Shown piece by piece: positions 47,480-60,995 of a DNA stretch of 64,000 nt. Below the pieces are notes generated by a model. It saw nothing but the letters and a program-made list of their open reading frames with translations, did not search any database and had not been told where the DNA came from. Position 1 is the first letter of the stretch. The number at the start of each line of letters is the position of its first letter. The DNA is taken from contig NC_052475.1 in NCBI RefSeq assembly GCF_009730915.1, positions 2,356,001-2,420,000 of the forward strand. The letters are read 5' to 3'. Source of the DNA: Dioscorea cayenensis subsp. rotundata (lineage: Eukaryota; Streptophyta; Magnoliopsida; Dioscoreales; Dioscoreaceae). Made by a program: the position numbers and the translations under genes.

Positions 47480-50400
47480 TTCTTCGCCTGATGACGAGTT
47501 GCAGCGATTGATCGATCCTGAGTTCTCGTTTCGATCGGATGGCGTGTTCTGTGAGCGGAAAGACCTGCGAAGGAGCGAGCTTTCTGCAAAAGACTTCGCC
47601 TTTTTAGAAGAATCTGTTGCAGAGAGGCCTGCTGATTCGGGTGAGTTCTCCGAAGAGGCTGTTTTGATATCCAGTGAGATTAGGGATTGTAGAGATGGGT
47701 TTGATAATAAAACTGAGAAATTTCTCAGGCAATTTCGCGGGAAATTGAACGAAGGACTGGTTGTTGAGGTGTTGAGACTTACAAAAGACTCCGAATTGGC
47801 TGTGAAGTTCTTCATCTGGGCCGGGCGGCAGATTGGGTTTTCTCATACTGGTTTAACTTATGATGCATTGATTGAAAGTTTGGGTTTTGAGGTGAAAACT
47901 AGAGTTCCTGATCAAATTCTTAGAGAGATTGGTGAGGATGGTAGGGAAGTTCTTGGGAAGTTGCTCAATGTTATTATTCAGAAGTGCTGTAGAAATGGGC
48001 TTTGGAATGAGGCACTAGAGGAGCTTGGAAGGCTTAAGGATTTAGGCTACAAGGCATCCAAGTCCACATATAATGCTCTGATTCTGGTATTCTTGACTGC
48101 TGAGAGATTGGATTCAGCTCTTTTAGTTCACAGAGAGATGTCTGATTCAGGATTCTGTATGGATAGGTCCACTGTGGGGTGTCTTGCACGTGCATTGTGT
48201 AAGGTGGGGAGGTGGGTGGAAGCTCTTAATATCATAGAGAAGGAGGATTTTACTCTAGACACTATTTTGGGTACGCAGATGATCAGTGGATTGCTGGATG
48301 CTTCTCTTTTCGAAGAAGCAATGTCTTTTCTCCACAGGATGCGATCAAATTCTTGTGCTCCTAATGTTGTGACATATAGGACATTGCTTTCAGGGTTTCT
48401 GAGGAAAAAACAGCTTGGTTGGTGCAAAAGAATCATCAACATGATGATGAAAGAGGGTTGCAATCCCAGTCCCTCTTTGTTTAATTCCCTTGTTCATGCA
48501 TATTGCAGCTGTGGTGATTATGCTTATGCATATAAGTTGTTGAAGAGGATGTCTGCTTGTGGCTGTCAACCAGGTTATGTGACGTATAACATATTGATCG
48601 GAGGGATTTGTGGGAATGAAGAGTTACCCAGCTCAGATGGACTTGGTCTGGCAGAAAAAGCATATGAGGCAATGTTGGATGCTGGACTTGTTCTTAATAA
48701 GGTAAATGTCACTAACTTCACACGATGTATCTGTGCAGTGGGGAAATTTGACAAGGCATTTGAGGTTATTAAACAGATGATGAGTAAAGGGTTTGTGCCA
48801 GATGCTAATACATATGCAAATGTGATTAGCTTGCTTTGTGGGGCTCAGAAAGTAGAGAAGGCTCTACTTCTGTTTGAAGAGATGAAGAAGAACCGTGTTG
48901 TTCCTGATGTCTATGTATATACCATTCTCATTGACAGTTTTTGTAAAATTGGACTTATTCATCAAGCTCATATTTGGTTTGAAGAAATGATAAGGGATGG
49001 TTGCAATCCAAATGTTGTTACTTACACTGCACTTATACATGCTTATCTTAAGTCAAAGCAGCTGTCTGAGGCAAGTGAGCTTTTCAATAAAATGCTCACT
49101 ATGGATTGTCTTCCAAATGTGGTTACATATACTGCTCTGATAGATGGTCTTTGCAAGGCTGGTCAGATAGATAAGGCATGCTCTATCTATTCCAAAATGC
49201 GGGGGACTTGTGAGAATGCTAAAAGCAATATTTTCTTTGATGGTGGTAATACTGATCTTGTAGAGCCGAATGTTTTCACTTATGGGGCGTTAGTTGATGG
49301 CTTGTGCAAAGCTCATAAAGTTGTTGAGGCTCGGGATTTGTTGGATGCTATGGCATCTGCTGGTTGTGAGCCGAACCATGTTGTCTATGATGCTCTTATT
49401 GATGGTTTCTGCAAGGCTGGGAGGCTTGATGAAGCTCAAGAAATTTTTCTAAGAATGTCAGAGTGTGGATATATTCCCAATGTTTTTACATATAGTGCCT
49501 TGATCGATAAATTGTTTAAGGATAGAAGACTTGACCTTGCCTTGAAGGTTCTCTCGCAAATGTTAGAGAACTCTTGTGCACCTAATGTTGTTACTTACAC
49601 TGAGATGATCGATGGGCTATGTAAAGTAGGGAAAACTGAAGAGGCTTTCAAGCTTCTTACAATGATGGAGGAGAAGGGATGTAAGCCAAACGTTGTGACT
49701 TATACTGCTATAATTGATGGGTTTGGAAAAGCAAAAAAAGTTGGCATGTGCCTTGAACTTTATAAGCAAATGACTAGTAAGGGTTGTGCCCCAAATTTTA
49801 TCACGTTTAGAGTTCTGATAAACCACTGTTGTGCTGCTGGCTTATTAGATGAGGCTCGCAATTTTTTGGAAGAGATGAAACAAACATATTGGCCGAGACA
49901 TGTGGCAAGTTATTGTAAAGTGATTCAAGGATTCAGCAGAAAGTTTATTGTCTCGCTTGGACTTCTAGACGAGATATCAGAATTCAACTCAGCCCCAATT
50001 GCAGCTGCTTACAGGTTGCTCATAGATAGTTTTTCTAAAGCGTATAGGCTGGAGACTGCCCTGGAGTTGCATGAGGAAATTAAAAACAGTTCATCATGTG
50101 CAGCTGCTGTCAGCCTAGATATGTATTCTTCTTTAATTGAAGGCCTTTGTCTAGCATCTAAGGTTGAAAAAGCATTTCAATTGTATAGTGAGATGACGAG
50201 GAAAGGCCATGTTCCAGAATTGCCTATCTTTTTTTATCTCATTAAGGGGCTAACAAAGTCTAACAGGTGGGATGAAGCATTGCAACTTTCCTACAGCATA
50301 TACCATATGGTACACCATTTCTTTTCTCTTTCCAATTTTTCTCATATACAGATATAACATAATTTCTGGTTTTGTAAAACATTCTCAAGTGCGCTTCTTT

Positions 50401-51355
50401 CTAACTTATGTGTATGATTTTCAAAGATCATGAAACTTTTGGTGACAATCCCCAAAGGTCACAAAATGGCGTACACATCAATATTGCCAACATACCATGT
50501 GCATATGCAGCTATGAATTTTGATTATGATTACTTAAATTGACATCTCAATGTATTCTTGAGGTTCTTTTTTCCTCTTGTTGATGGGGGCAATGATAAAT
50601 TTTTAAATCTGACAATTAAATCAATATATCCACATAAGTTTAATAGATAGGGTCACAATTAACCTTATGTTTTTATGCCCAGGAAGACATGTTTTGGATG
50701 TAATGGACTACATAATTATAAGACGTTCTAATCTATTGATACAACCAAATTAGGCGGAAGTGACTAAGTTCTCTGCCATTGGTATTCTAGAATAAGAGAG
50801 GCTTTGGATTGTTGGCTAAATCCAAATTAGTTTTCATTTTTTTTAATGTTAAATTGAGGCATAATATGGTCATAAGCAATGAACTCAGAAATTTGGAAAA
50901 TCCACACTTGAAGTGAAAAAGCAAACCTAATTAGATTTAGATTTCCTATAATAGAATATATGAAGCAGTTACCTGTAAAATATTTGGAAATCAAGTTTAT
51001 TTAAGCATAGTGCTGGTAAATTCTCTCATCACAATATGCTGACAGTTGACCTTATGGGTTTAAGGCTGTTGTTTGCTTTTCCTGTTTCCACCGTGCTTTC
51101 TTAGCATTGAGATTTGGGTTTGTTTAGTCAAGCACAGGGTTCACTAATTTTGTTATGGAGGTGTGTTAAAATTATGTATTTTCATTGGTTTTGGTTTGTT
51201 TTGTTGTCCACATTAAGTGGCTTAAGCATGAACACATGTTAAAGTTTGTGCAGACTGCTTTATAATTTTTGTTATGTATGTTAAATAACGACTAATCACA
51301 AGATTTCATTTCTTGTCTTCAATAGGATATCAACTGGCACAAAGAAGGGATTTAA
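47358..51355 (+). CDS. P-class pentatricopeptide repeat protein, At1g06710-like, 993 aa
   Basis: Organellar RNA-binding protein of the P class, closest in my memory to the Arabidopsis mitochondrial protein At1g06710. Exon 1 is 47358-50309 (984 codons). A 1016-bp intron (GT at 50310, AG at 51325) leads to a 9-codon exon, 51326-51355, reading DINWHKEGI. Without splicing the frame would read into intron and stop at 50357. The N-terminus is Arg/Ser/Ala-rich (MSRRAAAIALSRSPVV), as in mitochondrial targeting peptides. From about residue 195 onwards tandem 35-residue repeats run to the end, with units such as VVTYTALIDGLCKAGQIDKA, VFTYGALVDGLCKAHKVVEA and VVTYTEMIDGLCKVGKTEEA. No DYW or SMR tail is present. 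The target transcript cannot be told from sequence. Confidence 0.94.
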
Positions 51356-53499
51356 GAATATTCATTGTTTCCATTGATGTCTTGCTGCATCGGATGATCA
51401 GCTGTATTATAGTGGTTAGTTAATCATACATATCTTCTGGGAAGTTATGATAGTCATCCTTCATTCGTTGATTCCATTGTTGCAATTATTCTTTACTGAA
51501 ATACTGTGACTTTGGTCCGTTGATACATTTTAAAATTGTGAAGATTGAATCTTGTACTTCAGAAGCCGCCATTGGAAAACATGAAAGATCTGATTCATCA
51601 ATGAGATGAATGTTGTTCTTTTTGCTTGACAGGTATATGCTTTTTTCTCAGATGAAAACACAAACCACAAATTAAAAAGTGATTCTACTGACCTTTCGGC
51701 TGTATATTACAGTGTTTCTTGTCTGCTGCTTATGCAAGTGCAAATCGTGCTTGCCTTGTACAACATAACTACTTGGCAGTTGGCACAAAATTTATGTGAG
51801 TTCTTAAACAGCTCTTGTCTACATCTTTCTTTGTTCTCCATTAAAAAAAAAAAATTAGTAACTAATGGTTATGATGTTTCCTCCTTCCATCAGGTGCTCA
51901 CCTGTTATAGAAGTTTTTAATTCTTGGACGATCTTTTTAATCATGGTACAACTTGATGAAAGTATGCTCATCTATTGATCTTGAGCAGAGCATTTTTTCA
52001 TATGAAATTTTTGGGGTTCTGGTTCATCCATGCTCCAAAAATACCTGGGGCAGCTTGGCAAATGGCAATGATGGCTGTGTGCTATGATCTCTTTAAATGA
52101 TCTCACTAAGTGCAAGTTGAGTACGTGTATATTAACTTACAGGTGGAGATTCTGTCGAGTGTAGGCTTGAGGACGGAAAACAGAGACCAATTCTCTGTGG
52201 CATGTTCTATGGCACCTTCCGAGAATCGAGTGTTTGCTCTCTTACAATTTCTACGGTGTATAATGAGTCGAAGTGTATTGTATCAGTACTTGGGTTACTA
52301 CCCTTTTTTGGCTTCCACTTGCACCCATACATCAATGCCTAGTGATATATTTGCCCTCTTACAATTTCTATGGTGTATAATGAGCCAAAGTGTATTGTAT
52401 TAGTACTTGGGTTGCTACCCTTTTTTGGCTTCCATTTGCACACATACATCAATGGTTAGTGATATATTTATTGGATATTCATTTTAACGAGAGGTTTTTC
52501 TGGAAGATAAAAAAATAGAAGGATTTGTGATTGAACTAATCCCTTATGTCTAGTATGTCATTCAAATTATTGTTCACTGCTAATCTGATTGCTGGCCCAA
52601 AATTGTCGCAAATGGATTGTTGACAGGTAAGCATTACTCATTTGATTGATTAAAAACCTGGTGTTATATGTATCTTGCGGCGAACTTCTGATCATCTGCA
52701 CGTGTGTATCAGGTAAAATATCCGTATTTTTAGAAAGTTTTGTTGAATTTGATGCGTGAAAAAGTATGCTCAAATGATTGTTCTCTGTCATTGTGCAGGT
52801 AGCCCCAGGATGCAGCTACATATAACGCTTGTCGAGAATGTAGCAGTGAGTATCTGTCTTGCTTTATTTATCTATTTTGTTGCATGTTCTTTTATCTCCT
52901 TGCATGTGTAGATTCTGCTACTTTTCATGGGGATTGTTTTCATTGATGAACTTCTAAAGGGGCACATATTCCTTGACATGTTTGTTTGTGCCTGCTTTTC
53001 CTTTCAAAACATCAATTCTGGATTTGATTATTTGTCTTTCTTGATTGGATGTTAGATCTTAATAGGTAATTGCTATGCCTAATCTATTCAGATGAGTTTA
53101 TAACTTCTCAAAAATTATTTTTGTTCTTGCAGACATGGAGCCACGACTAAACTCTTGTCAAAATATTATATTGCTCAATATGACTTCAATTATTTTTTGG
53201 CATATGAGAAAAAGGTATGTCTGTATAGGCACAGGTGGAGGAATCTAGCCAACTTTTTAGGAATAGAGAGAAAGATATCTTAGATGGACAAGACATACAG
53301 CATCAGCACCATGTGCTGTAGACTTAGTAAATTCTTGATTGTTGATATTGTCGTGGAAACTCTTGGTTGCTCCTCAAGCCCATCCACTTAGAGCTTGATA
53401 CCTTTCACAAAGAAAAACATAGTTAATTCTATGTAAACACCATGAATAGATAGAAGAGAACCTCTTGCCAACTCATCTTATGCCTTGAATGAGTGGTTG
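51356..53499 (+). other. Region downstream of the PPR gene up to the gap
   Basis: No coding gene is recognised. The base texture (T-rich, several TGCAG|GT or ACAG|GT-like sites, e.g. near 51632 and 52798) is that of transcribed UTR with introns, so the PPR message may extend here. A 117-bp tandem duplication lies at 52233-52466. Confidence 0.4.
52233..52466. repeat. 117-bp tandem duplication
   Basis: Both copies (from 52233 and 52350) contain CTCTTACAATTTCTA(C/T)GGTG, TATAATGAG(T/C)C(G/A)AAGTGTATTG, GTACTTGGGTT(A/G)CTACCC and TTGGCTTCCA. Only scattered substitutions separate them. Confidence 0.92.
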
Positions 53500-54499
53500 N
53501 NNNNNNNNNNNNNNNNNNNNNNNNNNNNNNNNNNNNNNNNNNNNNNNNNNNNNNNNNNNNNNNNNNNNNNNNNNNNNNNNNNNNNNNNNNNNNNNNNNNN
53601 NNNNNNNNNNNNNNNNNNNNNNNNNNNNNNNNNNNNNNNNNNNNNNNNNNNNNNNNNNNNNNNNNNNNNNNNNNNNNNNNNNNNNNNNNNNNNNNNNNNN
53701 NNNNNNNNNNNNNNNNNNNNNNNNNNNNNNNNNNNNNNNNNNNNNNNNNNNNNNNNNNNNNNNNNNNNNNNNNNNNNNNNNNNNNNNNNNNNNNNNNNNN
53801 NNNNNNNNNNNNNNNNNNNNNNNNNNNNNNNNNNNNNNNNNNNNNNNNNNNNNNNNNNNNNNNNNNNNNNNNNNNNNNNNNNNNNNNNNNNNNNNNNNNN
53901 NNNNNNNNNNNNNNNNNNNNNNNNNNNNNNNNNNNNNNNNNNNNNNNNNNNNNNNNNNNNNNNNNNNNNNNNNNNNNNNNNNNNNNNNNNNNNNNNNNNN
54001 NNNNNNNNNNNNNNNNNNNNNNNNNNNNNNNNNNNNNNNNNNNNNNNNNNNNNNNNNNNNNNNNNNNNNNNNNNNNNNNNNNNNNNNNNNNNNNNNNNNN
54101 NNNNNNNNNNNNNNNNNNNNNNNNNNNNNNNNNNNNNNNNNNNNNNNNNNNNNNNNNNNNNNNNNNNNNNNNNNNNNNNNNNNNNNNNNNNNNNNNNNNN
54201 NNNNNNNNNNNNNNNNNNNNNNNNNNNNNNNNNNNNNNNNNNNNNNNNNNNNNNNNNNNNNNNNNNNNNNNNNNNNNNNNNNNNNNNNNNNNNNNNNNNN
54301 NNNNNNNNNNNNNNNNNNNNNNNNNNNNNNNNNNNNNNNNNNNNNNNNNNNNNNNNNNNNNNNNNNNNNNNNNNNNNNNNNNNNNNNNNNNNNNNNNNNN
54401 NNNNNNNNNNNNNNNNNNNNNNNNNNNNNNNNNNNNNNNNNNNNNNNNNNNNNNNNNNNNNNNNNNNNNNNNNNNNNNNNNNNNNNNNNNNNNNNNNNN
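53500..54499. other. Assembly gap, 1000 N
   Basis: Exactly 1000 N, a placeholder size. The open frames that cross it are artefacts. Order and distance of the two flanks are therefore scaffold-level only. Confidence 0.99.
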
Positions 54500-54548
54500 T
54501 TTTTAATGAAAATCAAAATCGGTTGATATCCTCTTTAATAACCTTTAA

Positions 54549-55277
54549 GAGGTCGTTTGATGTTTTCTATATGAAAAGCACATCTCTCATAAAGTCTTCT
54601 AATAAAGTTTTGCCTGTAATTACTTCTAAAAACAGCTAAATACAAATGCTTGAAAATTTCAAGGAAATTATAATTAAAATGTATGTGCGTTAATTATTTT
54701 ACTCTGGCACGAATATAGCCTGTATATAAAGTTATATTCCATTCCTGAACCTTTAGTCTTGATTTCACTCTAGCTTAATAAAATTTTAAAACAAAATACA
54801 AAAAACCATATACATAAGAAAAACAACATCCCATCACTTAACTCATAACATTAAATGAACCCATTAAACCATACAAAACCAAAAATCCCGGTTCCAAAAG
54901 GCAAAAAGTTTTAAAAAAAATTACTACAAAAATAAAATAAAAATAAAACCAAAAAGACCTAAAAGTGATTAATTTTTGGGTAGGGTTATGGGAAGTGAGA
55001 GAAAATATAAGAGTTTTGTTTCAGGGTTTTAAAAGCAAGAAAATGGGGTGAAATTTTGGATGAAACAAAGGTGGTATTGGAATTCTACTTGTCCCACATT
55101 TTCATAAACTATCATGAATTTCTTTTCACAATTTCTCACCCTATGAACAGTTTTCTGTACAAAGAAAGTACTATTAAAGACCACGACTTGCAAAGTTCTT
55201 ATTAAAACCAAACGTGAATGTTTCTTCATGTGTTTCATTTCCAAAGTTGTTATTCTTTCTACATACCAAACGACCCC
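54549..55277. mobile_element. PIF/Harbinger-like MITE, 729 bp
   Basis: TAA flanks both ends (54546-54548, 55278-55280). The left end GAGGTCGTTTGATGTTTTCT pairs with GGGGTCGTTTGGTATGTAGA from the right end reversed. No coding frame with a known domain lies inside. Confidence 0.75.
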
Positions 55278-55280
55278 TAA

Positions 55281-56940
55281 ATGTTATTATATATACATTA
55301 TTGCTATATTGAATTAAGAAAGAACCACCGTGGCTAGTAAGAGAGTTTCATTATCATGGGTTATTTTGATAAGCATTTAATTATCAGAAAAGAGTGGTTC
55401 TTTACTGTATAGCAGTGGAAACCACCTCCTTTCTAATTTAATTTATTGGATAATAATAATTTACAGCCAAGGTGCTATTTGATAGTGCATTTGAAAAACT
55501 GTTTGTTCTAGCATTAGTGCGGTACATCTACCAAGTAAAGGAGTGAATCTATTTTATATTGGAATAGATGGAGTGTAAGATACAATATGTTAGTTTAGGA
55601 AATTTAAGAAAACATTAGATAATTACTATAATGGAAGAATTAATGAACTAAACTTATAAACATAAATTCTAGAATACTGAAATATATGTGAAAACTAAAA
55701 ATAGTAAAGCTACAAGATTGGATATAAAAAGAATTAAATCAAGTATGCTATTTTCAGAAGATCACAAAGACGACTGATATAACATTTTCTTGCAATGTTA
55801 ATTAATTTCTAAACTCAAAAGACTACACAAACACTTTTCAGAAAAGTGAGGGTTAATAAAAATTATTCTTTTATCTCTCACCTCACTACCATAAGACCTC
55901 TCTTCTAAAACCTTTGTTATAATATAGTTACCACACTAACAATAAACTATAATAACCAGTAATGATAATGGAGACTTCCAAAAGTTTATCTCTTTACTTT
56001 TATATCTCTTGAGTTTAATTATTTTCATTCCTCTCCAACTGTAGTTAAGGACTCAAAAATATTAGAATCAATTTCTCCTAGGGTTTAACTCCTACAATAG
56101 GGCAATAATATAAAACCACAATCACCGCCCCTCTCAATGTTAAACATCATCATAGCTCTTACTTTCTATACATTTTGATTTGTTATCCCCATTTCTATGC
56201 TAAGTGTTGATTATTATATGCTCTGAGTTAGATGCTGTGGGAGATATTTTGTGTCAAGCGTGAAACTTTAATTTTACTTAAATAGGCCTTCATGTGTCGT
56301 ACTAACAGCAAATAAGCACTCCTAAGTACAGTTAGGAATCTTAGACTGTAAAACTCTTTGTTGTCAAGTAAAATCGAGCCAGTATAAGATAAATTTAACA
56401 TTAGCATAAACTCTGGACATATCTTCTAAGCCATCGATTTTGGACCGTATTGATAGGCCTTTGTGTTTCTAGTTGGAAGGTAGTCGGATAGAAGAGTTAA
56501 GCTTTGTCGGCCCGGCTCTTGTCGCTAGTATGTCTATTTAAAGAGATCTCACAATAAGATGGTTTTAATCAAGAGGAACTATGCATTTAATATGGTGCAA
56601 ATTTGTTTATGCTTAAATTATTAATAGATAAAAAGGAGCTAATACTAGGAGGACAAAGTCCAATTACCTAAGGCAATTTCTTATGTAACTTGACACATAC
56701 ATGTTATGGATGTATAAATTATAGGTCAATAAAACTCTGATAAAAAGCAAATAGAAACTCAAAACATTGAAACGAAAACAAATATTAATCGAACAAATAG
56801 AGAGTAAGCAGAATTTCTCAAAACCAAGGAAAAATATAATAAATGAAATTTCACTAACGTATACAAATAAGACGGTAATTGGTTGTTTTTCTCTTAAAGC
56901 GGTACAAGTTAACTCTTCTAAATTGAATCCTGCTAGGGCT

Positions 56941-56976
<36 letters not shown>

Positions 56977-58967
56977 TTAGGAGATGCGTTATTGTTGGTT
57001 AACCAAAATCACTTCAGTGCCCTCCGTCCACCATTGAACAGAAGCTAGGAATATGCATGGCTGCAAAAAGAAGAGAGAGAGAAAAAGCTGAGATCACACA
57101 TTCATTGACTCTGATATTCCTACTGTTGGATGTGAAAAGAGCTAAAGCAGCTCATATTAGACTCATATAAACCATCTCTCTTCATATTTTGTATTATTAT
57201 ATATATAAATAATACATAGATGAGAAATCCGAAACACTCAAGTCACCTGATAAAATGGGAAAAGGTGGTAAATATATATATAGGTGGCAAAGTCTTTCAG
57301 GGCTCAGTCCAAAGTGTTAGTGTCTCGTTCCTTAGAGCAGGTTACTCTCTGTCGATGAGCCCTTTTCTTTCTGCTAAAGCAACAAAACAACAACATACAA
57401 CAACAATAACAATAATAATTGGTGGTGCAACAAGATACATGAGCACACTCTGCTGCCTTCCTATGCCTCTACGTCACTCAAAGAAATGAGAGAACTGATA
57501 GCTTTCAGACTAAGGGCCCCTTACCCTAAATTGCTTAGCCAATTAATTAAGTCACCCCCAACCAACAGGGTCTGGTCCAAACTGTTAAAGGTTTGGACTT
57601 TGGATCGATTAAGCAAATAATTTTGAGTTTAATCTTTATATTTGTAAATTAATACAGTTTTAAAAAAACCCTTTAGAAAAAATATATCTTTTTAAAATAT
57701 TTTCAGTACTTCACCCAGACTGGTTTAGAGCTGTAATAAAGACTTAGCTGGCTTAAAAAAGTAGTTTCGTGTTCGAATTCTTATGCAGTTGCTCGGAGAG
57801 ATCTACCTCTTAAATATTTTGCCCAGACTGAATTAAAACTATTACCTTCTATGAAACTTATGGGTTAAACACAAAATAAATAAATAAATAAATAAAACCC
57901 TAGGATTTAAGTTGATTTATATTGAGATAAATTATTTAAAATATAATGATTTAAAAAGGTTTAAAATCATATGATTTTAAACTAAATTTGGTTATTAGGT
58001 TAAGAGTATGTTTAAAGGAGTTGTGTTAAACTTTGGAAGTTTGAATACTAATAGTGACTAAAATAAATATTTTAAAATTATTTTTTTAAAAATATAATAA
58101 AGTAGATTTCGTATACATAGAGTAATTGTATATTTCTGTTCAAATATACTCAGGGAGAAAGTTTAAGTCTAAAGTAAAGCTTCACACCTTATTTATTTAT
58201 TTAATTATAATGAGATATTGGATGAACTTATGAACCTTCACATTAAAAGGATGGTAATAATTTTTTTAAAAAAAAACAGAAACTAATGAGTCTCTCATCA
58301 ATAAGTTCACACAACTACTATTTCAAACTTCATTTAACTTTTTATTATAAATATTGTAAGTATACAGAGGGTGTTTTGAAACTTGCTCTTATTTTTAGTA
58401 TCATCAATTGAAATGAACATTCTTATTTTTAGTAAATAAAATATTGGAGGAAATTGAAACAATTATATTTGAAACAATTATATTACTTTAATGAATTCTA
58501 GTTAAAAATCCAATAATGAAGACATAGACATCACCACTCCAAGTATAATTTTCGTTTAACTAAATCTTTCTATGAAATTTCAACTATATCTTTATAATAG
58601 TTAAAATTGCAATAATAAATTTGAAGGCTTGATAAAAGAATTAAAAATAAATAATAATAAATTATGAATCAAACTATTGTTAAAAAAAAAATTTATTATA
58701 TCTTTTTCATGATAATTATTTGTGTTTTTATAAAAAATTAATCAATTAAAAGCTTTATTTAGTCATCTAATCCATCTTCCACCTAAGGAAATCTCATAAC
58801 CAATTTTTTTTTTTTCATTTTTTAATAAAAAATAAAAAAAAAGTAAACTTGGAAATCTTTATTATAAGTACAAATCACAACAAATCACAACATTATGTTA
58901 GTAATAGTTCATTATACTCACTACTAAATTTTAATTTGTGAAAATGGTTATATACACTTTTGACATT
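55281..58967. other. AT-rich intergenic region
   Basis: I see no supported gene. It holds (TA)n at about 56944-56973, a CAACAACA-rich stretch at about 57380-57420, and a short hairpin with GTCCAAAC / GTTTGGAC arms at 57575-57598. Small open frames here (for example 57220-57489) match nothing I know. Confidence 0.5.
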
Positions 58968-58980
58968 GAAATTAATGTTT

Positions 58981-59247
58981 TTTTTTTTTTGTGAAAAGAT
59001 GGATAAATCATTTAAATTAAAAGCAGGAAAAAAATAGTACATTCCGAAAAGCAAAATAAAAAGCACTAAACACCAAATTGCCCATTAGCTATGGAGTATA
59101 AATATACACAAAAACACAAACAATGGAACAACGAACGTCCTCAAATCAAACAAAAACAAATGAACTATTTTCTGACCGTCCTTGCTCATGGGAGCCCCAC
59201 CACTCTCCACAATACTAGAACCAAAGAACTCCAAGCTACACCGAATC
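58981..59247 (-). mobile_element. 5'-truncated LINE 3' end, 267 bp, with 13-bp target duplication
   Basis: GAAATTAATGTTT occurs perfectly at 58968-58980 and at 59248-59260, flanking the insert. A T-run at its left end (58981-58990) is the A-tail of a minus-strand insert. The preceding sequence on the minus strand, TTTAAATGATTTATCCATCT, resembles the 3'UTR end of plant L1-type LINEs. No coding part remains. A SINE is the alternative, but no Pol III A/B boxes are seen. Confidence 0.8.
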
Positions 59248-59260
59248 GAAATTAATGTTT

Positions 59261-60352
59261 ATGATTATATATATTATAAGAATATCATATTGATTTCTGA
59301 GAAATTTGCTTTACACTTTTAACATTTTTAAACTAATGTTTATGATTTATAAATATTATAAGAATAATATCAGGGTGCCTTGTTGTTATAAATTTACTTT
59401 TCATTTATAAAATAAAGTTTTTACAATTTATGGTCCACTAAACATAGTTTGCTGATAAGCTTGTATTTAAAACAATGAATCACATCCTTCTCTGAAAAAA
59501 AATATATAATTTTTTTTAACAATTAATAATTTCCTTAAATGATATTGTGTTTCCAATTAGTTCTGTGATTTATTTGGTAATTAAGAGTGATGTAAGTTTT
59601 TAGTAAGTAAAATATATATGTTAAGATAAATGAAGTAAAATATTATAAAATAATAAATCCAAAATATCTACATGTTACCACCATATCACATCTTACAAAT
59701 GTCCAAACACGTTAATATAACTCATGAGCAAGCTCACACAAATGTCATTTCAAATCAGGTAGTTAAATATCTAGAGAGCTACAGTTATTAAATTTAATTA
59801 TTTATTACCATTCCCTATACTTATTTTTAAAATGAGATATTGGAGGAAATTGAAATAAACCTACCGTTATTCAAAATTTGAAAAAATTTGGATACAACTC
59901 TTATCTTCAACTTATTAGTGTTTGGCATGGTTTTTTCACTGACCAATTTAGATATTTTTTATGAGACGATTGATGTTTAGGCTGATTTAAAAATGCTACA
60001 AGACTGAAAAATCATGATAAAATTATTTAAAAAACTTTGAACATAAAATTTGTGCACAATGAAATTCAATTTTATTTTAAATTTTAAATTTTTTATTATA
60101 ATATATGCATTACCTCTTCATTCAAATTTCATCATATATAAAAACGTTTCTTAAAAAGAAGTTTCTTAAAAAGTAAATTGGTACTTAAATCCCACCTAAG
60201 GTTGAGGTTCGAATCCGTGAATTATTCAAAATTTTCAATAATAATAATAATAGCTAAAAGTTTATTTAATAAATAATAATTTCCTCTTTCAAACTGTACA
60301 TATATTTACTTCAATATTTAAATTAAGACTAAAAATCACCGAAGAATTAAAT
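59261..60352. other. AT-rich spacer
   Basis: No gene. The stretch CTAATGTTTATGATTTATAAATATTATAAGAAT-like at about 59331-59370 echoes 59253-59290, an older local duplication into which the LINE end landed. Confidence 0.5.
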
Positions 60353-60357
60353 CAACA

Positions 60358-60892
60358 TGTTATGAAGATTCACAAGGTCATGATTTCTTCATAAGTTGCT
60401 GAGAATTAAGAGAATTGTAATGTTAATGCTATGATATTACTGAAGATGAAAGATGTGAGGATAGTTATTACGGAACTAAGTCTACTGAATTATTTCTCAT
60501 GAGGAAATAAACTGTTGTTACTGTTGTTATCACTGAAGATGGTTACAATGCTACGTAGTTGCTGATAAATAAGGGCGGAGGGAAAGAGTGAAGGTGTTAA
60601 TTGAGGATAACTGTTTGAATGACAGGGCAGCTGAGGTGGAGTTGGTTATCCTAAGCGGATATTCGTTGAGAAGAGATCTCAGCCGTTCAGCCTTTATAAA
60701 ATAGAGAGTCCCACATCAAAAATATTTAATCTCAGCCCTTCATTCTATATGATATAAGAACATATGAACAATGTAAAATAGAAACTCACACATAGGAATG
60801 AGAAGTGACTTGATTGGTTTTCTCTTTCCTGCTTCTCTTCTTCTTCATCATCTTACTTGATCTTTTCTGAGTAAAATCAATTCTCCATAACA
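60358..60892. mobile_element. Probable solo LTR, 535 bp
   Basis: It starts TGTTATGAAGATT and ends CTCCATAACA, giving the TG...CA ends with inverted TGTTATG/CATAACA typical of Ty1-copia LTRs. The flanks CAACA (60353-60357) and CAATA (60893-60897) fit a 5-bp target duplication with one change. Inside are TTTATAAAATAGAG (about 60692) as a TATA box and a CT-rich stretch after it. No second LTR or internal region is within the window, so a recombined solo LTR is the simplest reading. Confidence 0.6.
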
Positions 60893-60995
60893 CAATAATT
60901 CTTTTCTTTGGTAACAATAAATTCCTAAACATCTATTTTTTAAAGTTATATATAAAATAAAATATTTTCACATTATAAATAAATTATATTAAACA

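Noticed and set aside
53473-54639. Open frames of 337-384 codons
   Set aside because: They consist of the N gap.
57220-57489. 89-codon plus-strand frame
   Set aside because: No domain, no start context, and AT- and CAA-rich repeat content. Nothing supports a gene.
60180-60245. SINE-like GGTTCGAATCC word
   Set aside because: A single B-box-like word. No A box or bounded element was found.
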